DNA from: a virus
Reading direction: 5' to 3' (one strand)
Length of the DNA stretch: 26,054 nucleotides
Virus record (IMG/VR): IMGVR_UViG_3300009603_001225
Location: 1 to 26,054 of that record
The notes under the pieces were generated by a model, which worked only from the letters and a program-made list of their open reading frames with translations, had not been told where the DNA came from and searched no databases. Shown here piece by piece: positions 17,201 to 21,250 of this stretch (position 1 is its first letter; each line of letters starts with the position of its first letter). A program made the position numbers and the translations under genes.

Positions 17201-18634
17201 GGTGGATTAATCACTCGTACTGTTGGTGCTGGTAAGACCAATACAGCACTTGGATTTTTTGCTCATAAGATGCAAGAAAACTCAGACTATAAATCTATAG
17301 TTGCTGTACCTAAAGGCAGAGCGCAACAATGGTTTGATGAGGCGAATAGGTTTATGACTTTGCCTGAAGGTATGAATATTCAATTGATTCCTGAAGGTGC
17401 AAGCAAATCTGATGTTGATGATATTCTTCTGAGTTCTGCCAAGGGTACTTTATTTATAACGGGTCATCGAGAACTTTCTCGTTCTCATGAAATGTTGGGG
17501 AAGATTCAAACGAATGCTGAATTAGGGGAGAAGATAGGAAAATTTGGTGGTATTTGTATCGATGAACCACAGGAATTACAGGCTAGGGGTCAGAGCGGTA
17601 ATATGGGTGCATTAGGAAGATGCTTGATGAAATTGCCGATTGACCATCGTGTTGGATTAACTGCTACCCCGGCCCGACGTTCTCCTCTAGAAGTTTATGA
17701 CTTGATTAAATGGTCATCTGGAGCAACGGATATAGGAGCCAAAACTACATTCCAACACACGTTTGGTGGATTTGGTTCTGGTACTAATGCTCAAGATACG
17801 GCTATACGAAAAGTATTTTACGAGACTATTGCACCATATATTTCAGGTGACAGAATAACTCAACCTACCTTTAAAGTGAATTCCGATACTATTGATATAA
17901 CCAGAACTGATTCTCAGATTGCGAGACAAAAAGAGATTGAATCTACTAGAGATAAAACTATCTCTGAGCATCAGAAGACATTAATGGATGAAGCTAGAGA
18001 GAATCCAAATCATAGATTACGTAGGGGCGCAAATTGGGAAACAACTTTACCACGTAGGGCCAAGGCAGAGGCCCGAAAGGAAGTTGAAAAGCAACATCAA
18101 GAAAATATGGATGGTGGAGATTGGCAGAATAATGGTCGGTTAGTAGCTTTGAGAGAACAACTTGAGGGTGCTTCTGATAAAAAGCATGTGGTTTATATTG
18201 ATAGTGGAACGCAACGAAATGCATTAACTGAAATGTTAAAGGATATGGGCTATAACCAGAATCAGATAAAGAGTATTGCTTCTACTACATATTCTAGTGG
18301 TCTTTCAGGAATGGAAATGTCTGATAGAGTTAAAAAATTCCGAAAGGGAGATATTCCTTTTATCTTGATTGATAGCAAATCATCGAGTGGATATAATCTA
18401 CAGAATGGTGACCAACTCCATGTGATAGGAACTCCACCTGAAGCCGCTAACTATGTTCAGGCGCAAGGAAGAATCGCCAGAATGCCACGTAAGGGAGATG
18501 TAGATATAAAGACTTATCGGTACGGTGATTCTCCTACTGAACAGTCACATTGGAATGATTTGGATGCTCAGATTAAATTACTCAGGGCAACTGCGCCGGG
18601 ATTGTTCAGGGGCCAATATGAAGAGGAATTATAA
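8243..18634 (+). CDS. Giant tagged multi-enzyme (polyvalent-type) protein, about 3463 residues
   Basis: One uninterrupted frame carries many enzyme modules. Approximate residues are: DUF192 6-101; Gly-rich linker and first tag 193-234; CCA-adding nucleotidyltransferase with HD domain 252-714; tag 727-764 and zincin 1 (HELGH at 939); tag 1245-1283 and zincin 2 (HELAH at 1456); Cys cluster 1867-1892; tag 1912-1946; HDVIGH/TETRGQNSW domain 1955-2205; Cys cluster 2216-2243; degenerate tag 2268; a small beta domain ending in TGGGG to about 2325; helical coil about 2335-2640; SF2 helicase about 2960-3450. I chose the ATG at 8243; an in-frame TTG at 8231 is the alternative. No clear Shine-Dalgarno is seen. 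Proteins of this build, encoded beside portals, are known as phage polyvalent proteins, thought to be packaged and injected. Packaging here is inferred. Its stop overlaps the next start (TAATG). No MuF domain is visible. Confidence 0.93.
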   Translation: MPQIHNIRVNNSSYRVEVANTPHLTSLGLSFRTHLPSNGGMLFVFPDEVNRIFHMRNMKIPLDIIFIGADKRVKWIIENAQPDNERLVSLRPSKYVLEVNAGDVKKNSISMHSKLDTLNNPLIKSSDTLEGWIQKQDGGGDGGGFSGTAHTSEGTNTFTRTFGPSKDNKKPWAGKKKKNWAKILTSAPDEEHITVAMLNEWLEKQERDIPSEMRRRGLEPKTGDWEHPYRWVRSIDSSTLSPPEKIQSIIESAPDLKHVLDSLSEVGQPYLVGGCVRDILIGKDCKDFDIEMYGVPQDELGELIQSRFGGSSEQVGKQFGVFKVGDFDISLPRTETQTGEKHTDFDVVPDHTLDPMTAARRRDFTINAMMYDVKEGTILDFFGGEEDLSNGLIKHIDDETFVEDPLRVYRAAQFAARFGFNIDPSTQELASQMDLSKLPIERVNEEFTKMLLKSDTPSIGLDALSEMGVLSRYFPEIAILDETPQRDDYHAEGDVFIHTKMVLDRATDVIKRFPSDKEKITIMLASLCHDLGKPSTTEYHSDGSVSQHGHEAAGIDPTRSFLSKLTREVDLINDVEFLVENHLLPPNYFRSKTSDATFRKLINRYGMRRLKLLSAVSEADILGRLNRAEDGGIEEPDNDATEWFNLRLDEVAEKSNLTLEGTIKPLITGHELKDMGFTEGRELGDILRDIKSHQETGQIADSSEATEYVRNKYMSKGLGDLVDWLFKAVSSESIAEAKRKGLVPQSGDWIRPKRWVRPEDADVVVEEPDAPRVYSYDEVKKFVEDKVSINFDFNEKQKQHGTWAGSEEYKLAYDQIEDIIEVVVGSFDGGEEGPTPKHVYEGFGEPKRDRLHRPVGGREGKRNIPKWQLDRFIGNFQLEWDESPGDSDMKTRTGGEFSGVAAHCDVDSNIVLWRTKNHVTYGQQYPATRHQHLAEIVVHELGHAIVSDMRDDVPSWVTAHLRNAYSNAVESGKGFVSKYSTVDSNEFFAESFKTYISKTDLLERTNPEIFELLEILNQADSLDSLHRPFTEEEFDKYDLKNMFSLASKEFKLAFERFEYHLGRDSRNTGEEDIEKRRKQVVINLSNNVRNSIGMGLTKEDLMGHLQSRIESQEQVNQSMKGMQERIDTLPESMREVVESWEFKTYDEFYPNVRPVYEEIIDSVISTYYPDYGNVEPWISMYGRKDVDIKKQSSHTFKPMERKDLSKIDDPIEIGNPVDEESIREASEFIREQKEKQLSDDESLEKAVSTESIASAKRRGLIPQSGDWMRPRRWVRPEDADVVDEDEASLATQNVYTAADIEKKLEPTIEVKGFPGIGRGRPKTGMSQHEKDRATETLSKGKSVLFKALDGLGKPNPFENGERTLPKWQIDKLNEIDFNWDVVDSEAADGYTGEVFGSVHVGTKKMSLNGLTDRFPKYTSATNWVRNPETLEMEDIPFDWSYLAKEDEDAFMNTIIHELAHCVATEVTDDIPYWFWSQVEGHYRDALDTHQGIKADLASHEGVDEKFPSDYSRRNVSEFFAECFKTYMTNTELLRDINPEMFELMEILNSTSPDKMEVRPLNEEEIKGDLNLRERPVYVGQGFQKYVRSEILAGAMQKIVKDLEDELAEWKEKHGTYASAKNSSTTMYYLNEIRKEKKELEEWKVVTLTNRRIVIGNIKKAIASGFTKEDIQQGLEQSKRQKSYLEPAPDHFEDFNLWIDEEIKKYPTYGKDYPWTSISPSIVSEFVKIDKQDSDLTEEDYETYVEIYETPTVIRDGEEVSDSITKESVREVGKNIEKATDSKLHRKTEFVIEDTGYEPLAGTWKKVLVGGEPRWINEMGEYKDFSDFKGLDIKKQDILPESRQKFFSSQPNTKELAEGITHLDKSTHCSQCDDDCACVTDLDCECPHDCICPDIVALGQDNDNLVSSMVIQKAVTAESVSDARRKGLIPQSGDWMKPRRWIRPVSDVPEKTDEPVTEKSVPPNRQNVDLHNELVSFAEEQGLNYSIESDYVSVDISRAKNIADAYESMEHAPNDPEVKASYNAMANETKSQWDYLESIGYVMEPWSGDGQPYKDSKEMVNDIIDNKHIYFFTTEGGFGSSDDIEEDHPLLQDSGVEVNDTPLVYNDLFRAVHDVIGHSRGNQFGARGEENAWTEHRQLYSPLARKAMTTETRGQNSWVNFGPHLRNDSGNMLKPGDENYISPRDRQFADQKAGLLPEEFLQKMLLKLLKKQVSIFHCAQCSSGCDCVLENHTCECYHDCTCPDNSLSNGSVDIIIDVDSLSSFLKIQKAVVSTPMSGEGKFNAKGVETGDSVWITVNDPESPLRGRHILITKRPDGLFALTGGGGQSEDVEARKHIILTGTPKESKRDKELKQTIEEAEEVNSEVIAEKRGLEQEARDRLKSAADSMTEALGIKKTDTKALLDKKDEVQLHVESVLGEDSSVEAKRITDTIMRQATQANRKISTGVQRERQAILIKVGRKLREVQEAGGEKEVDTSIIPDTIIPQGTTIEEVVESDAINVDVLDEINEALPKFEPVSIPLPDIAEIAEMTPSKQESAIATHFDKEVEKFFGGKDDELDGVAEEDKVPEKPEEETVTVDLGTAVSEPLKLTSQEQLEEAIEKTRAYFETRKEVQLQSEKIKKVPLNVVTPSTLSDLRDSISAIDVNIDDDELEKLTKDNFDSWTRNNQALAFYDAVGEFWNDDISLTEEISGAGSKIQSTMKFHMDSGAATALAVLAKEHLGLKIDTRILMEKGNIELAASSVAWAIRDKYKADSAKLDETIDSIRTANASNLEETERKSLIRHSTLSKQMEEIQKQKESGELLDKVKVSELERNNLIEQRINLGVSLGSMQASATLFDQLVKVRTAKDNVLTLNAGEHRRDAETVASNLRLKEGSYDIQPTEEGTWNVILSSDGLDKHISQEKDLQAKHDKYDKIKTDDTGLSEDDDGNVIVEDFDVPFWNDRFVPEGEEDTSKTIDYKWRAEQRNDINWLLATTEKSADNPTGEGGGLITRTVGAGKTNTALGFFAHKMQENSDYKSIVAVPKGRAQQWFDEANRFMTLPEGMNIQLIPEGASKSDVDDILLSSAKGTLFITGHRELSRSHEMLGKIQTNAELGEKIGKFGGICIDEPQELQARGQSGNMGALGRCLMKLPIDHRVGLTATPARRSPLEVYDLIKWSSGATDIGAKTTFQHTFGGFGSGTNAQDTAIRKVFYETIAPYISGDRITQPTFKVNSDTIDITRTDSQIARQKEIESTRDKTISEHQKTLMDEARENPNHRLRRGANWETTLPRRAKAEARKEVEKQHQENMDGGDWQNNGRLVALREQLEGASDKKHVVYIDSGTQRNALTEMLKDMGYNQNQIKSIASTTYSSGLSGMEMSDRVKKFRKGDIPFILIDSKSSSGYNLQNGDQLHVIGTPPEAANYVQAQGRIARMPRKGDVDIKTYRYGDSPTEQSHWNDLDAQIKLLRATAPGLFRGQYEEEL
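8258..8545 (+). other. DUF192 domain at N-terminus of giant protein
   Basis: Residues about 6-101 match the DUF192 pattern: VEVANT near the start, GMLFVFP, then FHMRNMKIPLDIIFIG, and a closing YVLEVNAG. DUF192 is a small beta-rich domain of unsettled function, found alone in bacteria and archaea. Here it opens a viral polyprotein and has no tag before it. Confidence 0.85.
8819..8944 (+). repeat. Protein tag repeat, copy 1
   Basis: Giant protein residues 193-234. A leader MLNEWLEKQ is followed by the core RRRGLEPKTGDWEHPYRWVR. It lies directly before the CCA enzyme. The DNA at 8909-8931 is identical to 21201-21223. Confidence 0.8.
8996..10384 (+). other. cca: CCA-adding tRNA nucleotidyltransferase domain (class II, with HD domain)
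   Basis: Residues about 252-714 form an apparently complete enzyme that adds CCA to tRNA 3' ends. YLVGG-CVRD lies at 270-278. The catalytic pair is Asp289 and Glu291 (DFDIE; Glu in place of the second Asp of the usual DxD, a known variant). RRRDFTINA begins at 360, and the EDxxR template motif is Glu403-Asp404-Pro-Leu-Arg407, at the usual spacing after RRD. A bacterial-style HD domain follows, with CHDLGKP (His529-Asp530). The typical Cca C-terminal segment LITGHELKDMGFTEG is also present. All key residues are intact, so activity is likely. Confidence 0.9.
10421..10534 (+). repeat. Protein tag repeat, copy 2
   Basis: Residues 727-764: KAVSSESI leader, then GLVPQSGDW and PKRWVRPEDAD. It lies between the CCA enzyme and zincin 1. 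Confidence 0.85.
10421..11960 (+). other. Tag plus zinc metallopeptidase module 1
   Basis: The tag (727-764) is followed by a zincin domain with VVHELGHAI (His939, Glu940, His943). A downstream NEFFAESFKTYI segment (Glu986-Glu990) probably supplies the third zinc ligand. A helical tail containing TKEDLMGHL and YPDYGNVEPWI completes the module. The layout is that of HExxH gluzincin-like peptidases used as phage and bacterial effectors; the substrate is unknown. Confidence 0.8.
11970..12091 (+). repeat. Protein tag repeat, copy 3
   Basis: Residues 1245-1283: KAVSTESI leader, GLIPQSGDW, PRRWVRPEDAD. It lies before zincin 2. It shares two exact DNA stretches (23 and 37 bases) with the copy at 21916-21999. 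Confidence 0.85.
11975..13560 (+). other. Tag plus zinc metallopeptidase module 2 (duplicate of module 1)
   Basis: This repeats the order of module 1: tag (1245-1283), PKWQID approach segment, IIHELAHCV (His1456, Glu1457, His1460), SEFFAECFKTYM (Glu1517-Glu1521), then a tail with FTKEDIQQGL and YPTYGKDYPW. Both copies keep the catalytic residues. The HExxH to Glu spacing is about 14 residues longer than in module 1, so they are diverged tandem duplicates rather than a recent copy. Confidence 0.8.
12017..12053 (+). repeat. 37-base exact direct DNA repeat, first copy
   Basis: Identical base for base to 21963-21999 and bounded by mismatches on both sides. It encodes the GLIPQSGDWMRP core of the tag. 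Exact identity including third codon positions, against variation in the other tags, suggests recent exchange between the two giant genes. Confidence 0.85.
13841..13921 (+). other. Cys-rich metal-binding-like cluster 1
   Basis: Residues 1867-1892 carry closely spaced cysteines in the pattern HCxQC-x3-CxCV then CECxHDCxCPD. A near twin lies at 14888-14971. The density suggests metal or cluster binding or a disulphide knot. Each cluster sits just before an IQKAV-type tag. Confidence 0.7.
13976..14080 (+). repeat. Protein tag repeat, copy 4
   Basis: Residues 1912-1946: KAVTAESV leader, GLIPQSGDW, PRRWIRP. It lies after Cys cluster 1 and before the HDxxGH domain. Confidence 0.85.
14105..14857 (+). 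other. HDxxGH / TETRGQNSW domain of unknown function
   Basis: Residues about 1955-2205 form a compact domain. Its core is FRAVHDVIGHSRG (His2112, Asp2113, His2117), GEENAWTEHR, then LARKAMTTETRGQNSW (from about 2143). The invariant-looking His, Asp and Glu suggest a metal site. I have the impression that this motif set recurs in very large phage proteins, but I cannot name a family or reaction. Confidence 0.6.
14888..14971 (+). other. Cys-rich metal-binding-like cluster 2
   Basis: Residues 2216-2243 repeat the HCxQC...CxCV...CECxHDCxCPD pattern of the cluster about 1050 bases upstream, with different intervening residues. It closes the HDxxGH domain and precedes a weak, partial tag (residue 2268). 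Confidence 0.7.
17090..18610 (+). other. SF2 (SNF2-like) helicase domain at C-terminus of giant protein
   Basis: Walker A TVGAGKT lies at 2993-2999. The DEAD-box equivalent is DEPQ (Asp3107-Glu3108), motif III-like LTATPARR is at 3139-3146, motif V is SSSGYNLQ, and motif VI QAQGRIARM starts at 3406. It is an ATP-driven DNA translocase/helicase in form. Large phage proteins of the DarB and polyvalent type carry similar C-terminal helicases, often with a methylase; no methylase motif is seen here. It may act on entering viral DNA, which is inference. Confidence 0.85.
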
Positions 18635-18849
18635 TGCCACTAGCTGATATGTCCGAAATGGAAGCCCAGATAGCTATCACAGATTTCAAGCTACGAAAGT
18701 TCTTGAAAGAACAGATGGGCTATCTAAAAGAGATTGAGGAAGAACTTGAATCTGAGGATTTAGAAGTTCAGAGAGAGATGGACTTGACTAATGCTAAGTC
18801 TATGGTAGAGCAGTCTATTCAAAAAGTTAGGTTCTCTGGAATCCTTTAA
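18634..18849 (+). CDS. Small helical protein between giant gene and ART genes
   Basis: This 71-residue, strongly charged protein is predicted almost wholly helical (FLKEQMGYLKEIEEELE and a second helix with MVEQSIQKV). I do not recognise it. It starts within the stop of the giant gene (TAATG) and ends in a TAATG overlap with the next gene, so it is read by translational coupling. It has no tag. A chaperone, adaptor or immunity-like partner of its neighbours is conceivable, but only from position. Confidence 0.7.
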   Translation: MPLADMSEMEAQIAITDFKLRKFLKEQMGYLKEIEEELESEDLEVQREMDLTNAKSMVEQSIQKVRFSGIL

Positions 18850-20060
18850 TGACTCTTACCTTATTAAATGAATGGGTGGAACTACAAGAGATGGAGTGTC
18901 CACCACATTTACACCCTAAACGTATCATTGATAGGCTAGGGCGTAGAACATATCGTTGTGTGACTCCCGATGATACCGTGGCTACTGTAACAATTGAGGG
19001 GCTTCCTGAAGATGATAAAGAGAGGCATGTTCTTGGGGGAAAGCCTATTAATGCCAGACATATTTTTGAATGGTCACCCATTGTTAATAGGTCAAGTGCC
19101 GTAGCATTTTTACGGCTTTTGGATGATGAAAAACTCAACTCTGATTATTCCGAATTGATAGAAACATATTTAAACTATCCTGATTGGGATGTGATGGGAA
19201 TTCCTGATAATCCAGAAGCTACTGATAAGATGAATTTATTACGTAATAAACTGAATTATCATATCTCCCAGATTGGATATGACAAGATAATGAAAGATGT
19301 TGTTGAGTTGGAATCTTCTATTGATTTTGAGGATTTGGATGGGGAAGAGCCTAATGAAGTTCCCGGTTTTAGAGATTTTCGTGTAGAGAATATGATAGAT
19401 AGTTGGAAAGGGAACTCTATTATGGGTAAGCCAGCACAGGTATTACAAGAAGTAGTGAGTTATCTATTTAGTGGTTTAGAAGTTAGGTTTGCAGATGATT
19501 ACAATAGTATTCATCGACCAGAACTTGGCTCTCCAGCCGATTATTGGGTGGAAGACTTTCCAGCGATATTAGAAGAACGGGGTCAAGCTGTTTCTAAACT
19601 CATTGAGAATGAACGAAAATTATGGAAATCTTTGATTGGGGATAAATCCATTAGGGTATACCGGGGTATTCGTATATATGATTCTGAGGCTGTTCCTGAA
19701 TTGGGTAAGAATACAGTAGCTGATTTTCCTGTATCTTCATGGAGTCTTTCTCCACAGATGGCTAATGGTTTTGGAAATGTAGTTTTGGCTAAAACTATTA
19801 CTGCTGATGATATTATTTTTTCTCCTTTTAGTCTTGGGTCAAGACATTTTGCAGAGGGTGAGTCTGGTAGATGGAAAAAAGATTCTATTTGGAGGAGAGA
19901 GAATACACCTACAGATGACCAATTACAGAATATGAGCAAGGGTCAATTAGCATTACTTGAAGGAGAGATTGTTCTATACACTCCAGAGGAAGGGTCAGAT
20001 GTAGATGTTGTCTCCCGTTGGGAATATCCTGAGAAGGTATCCTTTCAAGATAAATTATGA
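18849..20060 (+). CDS. ADP-ribosyltransferase-like protein, tag-variant N-terminus (ART 1)
   Basis: This 403-residue protein ends in an R-S-E type mono-ADP-ribosyltransferase domain, which moves ADP-ribose from NAD to a target protein. Arg272 is in VYRG. Ser296/297/299 lie in SSWSLS, equivalent to the STS motif. Glu371-Gly-Glu373 in LLEGEIVLYT is the ExE catalytic turn, typical of arginine-modifying members. About 70 residues lie between the S and E motifs, more than in its neighbour. Residues 60-265 are a helical region I cannot assign. The N-terminus (TLLNEWVELQ, CPPHL, KRIIDR, then CVTPDD) is a variant of the tag found in the giant proteins. Start and stop overlap the neighbours (TAATG, ATGA). 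T4 Alt is a known packaged phage ART; delivery with the virion here is inferred. Confidence 0.8.
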   Translation: MTLTLLNEWVELQEMECPPHLHPKRIIDRLGRRTYRCVTPDDTVATVTIEGLPEDDKERHVLGGKPINARHIFEWSPIVNRSSAVAFLRLLDDEKLNSDYSELIETYLNYPDWDVMGIPDNPEATDKMNLLRNKLNYHISQIGYDKIMKDVVELESSIDFEDLDGEEPNEVPGFRDFRVENMIDSWKGNSIMGKPAQVLQEVVSYLFSGLEVRFADDYNSIHRPELGSPADYWVEDFPAILEERGQAVSKLIENERKLWKSLIGDKSIRVYRGIRIYDSEAVPELGKNTVADFPVSSWSLSPQMANGFGNVVLAKTITADDIIFSPFSLGSRHFAEGESGRWKKDSIWRRENTPTDDQLQNMSKGQLALLEGEIVLYTPEEGSDVDVVSRWEYPEKVSFQDKL

Positions 20061-21034
20061 CACTTACTTTATTAAATACTTGGGTGGAATTACAGGACAT
20101 TGATTGTCCACCACATTTGCGCTCTAAAAGGATTATTGATAGAAGGGGTATTGAAACACATCGTTGTATAACTCCCCCTGATTCTGATGTTGAGGTTTAT
20201 TCTGTTCCATCAATAATGTATCAGAACAAGGAAGATTCATTTACAGCAGAATTTCGGAACCCTAATCTTAATTATGAGGAAGATAGCGTTAATAATTCGG
20301 TATTTAACAAAACAAGAGATTTATTAGAGACTAGTAATTTGCCTGATATTATTAAGGAAAGACTTTCTAGCTTATGGGATAGATACCCTGATTCTTATGA
20401 GCTTGATAGACCTATTGAGAATCGTGAACTTATAGAGTGGCACTCACATTTACAGAATAAAGAAAAAGATTTAGATGGTATGCTTTTTGAGATAGCCAAT
20501 TCTGTGGAATTACGAAAAGTATTAATGGGTTCTTCTGCTATAGGGTTTGTGAATAGTTGGCAGAGTTCTTCTATTAATTCTCGTTCCCAAAAATTTAATG
20601 ATATAGTTTTTTATCTAAAAAATGGTGAGTTTAGCAATCCAGCCTATAGTAACTCGTCAAAAAATGAAATTATTGAGAAGAGTAAAGATATTCAAAACAT
20701 GATGGATGCAGAGCAGAAAATATGGAGGGATATTATCGGAGATGGAACAATACGAGTTTATCGGGGGGTTAACATATCAAAGGAGAAGCTTCCAGATATA
20801 GGTAAAACTGAGGCTATCGATAATACATTAAGTTCATGGTCTATTTCTCCTAATCTAGCAGGAAGTTTTGGGAACATTGTGTTGGCTAGAACAATTTCAG
20901 TAGATGATATTGTGGCTTCATTTTTTTCTCTGAATTTTATTGGTGAGGGGGGAAATGAGGGTGAACTTATTTTGCATACTTCTGAAGAGGGTGTAGACGT
21001 AGATGTTATTTCTAGGGAGCATCCCATCCGATGA
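20057..21034 (+). CDS. ADP-ribosyltransferase-like protein, tag-variant N-terminus (ART 2)
   Basis: A 325-residue paralogue of the preceding gene. It shares the N-terminal tag variant (TLLNTWVELQ, CPPHL, KRIIDR, CITPPDS) and the C-terminal ART domain. Arg236 is in VYRG, Ser259/260/262 in SSWSIS, and Glu301-Gly-Glu303 in NEGELIL. The insert seen in ART 1 between the S and E motifs is absent, which accounts for most of the length difference. The helical middle (about 60-225) is diverged. Both ends use ATGA overlaps, placing it in a coupled operon. The catalytic residues are intact, so it looks functional. The target is unknown. Confidence 0.8.
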   Translation: MTLTLLNTWVELQDIDCPPHLRSKRIIDRRGIETHRCITPPDSDVEVYSVPSIMYQNKEDSFTAEFRNPNLNYEEDSVNNSVFNKTRDLLETSNLPDIIKERLSSLWDRYPDSYELDRPIENRELIEWHSHLQNKEKDLDGMLFEIANSVELRKVLMGSSAIGFVNSWQSSSINSRSQKFNDIVFYLKNGEFSNPAYSNSSKNEIIEKSKDIQNMMDAEQKIWRDIIGDGTIRVYRGVNISKEKLPDIGKTEAIDNTLSSWSISPNLAGSFGNIVLARTISVDDIVASFFSLNFIGEGGNEGELILHTSEEGVDVDVISREHPIR

Positions 21035-21117
21035 CACTTGCTTTACTAAATACTTGGATGGAGTTGCTGATGTGTATGATGATGAGTATGAAGATTACTA
21101 AGGAATATAATATATGA
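21031..21117 (+). pseudogene. 28-codon leftover of a tag-bearing gene
   Basis: A very short frame opens with the same leader as its neighbours (LLNTWMEL) and then loses all resemblance to them. It overlaps the genes on both sides by ATGA. It looks like the remnant of a third stand-alone tagged (probably ART) gene of which little is left. The leader's good preservation suggests a fairly recent loss. It may also be kept as a coupling spacer between ART 2 and the next giant gene. Confidence 0.5.
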
Positions 21118-21250
21118 CATTAACACTATTAAATGAGTGGTTAGCTAAACAATCTCAAGCTATGATTGAAGCAAAACGTAAAGGTTTGGTTCCGCAGTCT
21201 GGGGATTGGGAGCATCCGTATCGTTGGATTCGCCCCGAAGATGCAAAAGA
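21114..21250 (+). repeat. Protein tag repeat, copy 5 (N-terminus of second giant protein)
   Basis: LTLLNEWLAKQ leader joined to EAKRKGLVPQSGDW and PYRWIRPEDA. It combines the leader of the stand-alone ART genes with the core of the internal tags, which links the two versions. Confidence 0.85.

Noticed and set aside
8243-18634. MuF head-morphogenesis or DNA methylase domain in the giant protein
   Set aside because: Searched for because polyvalent proteins often carry them; no matching motif seen.
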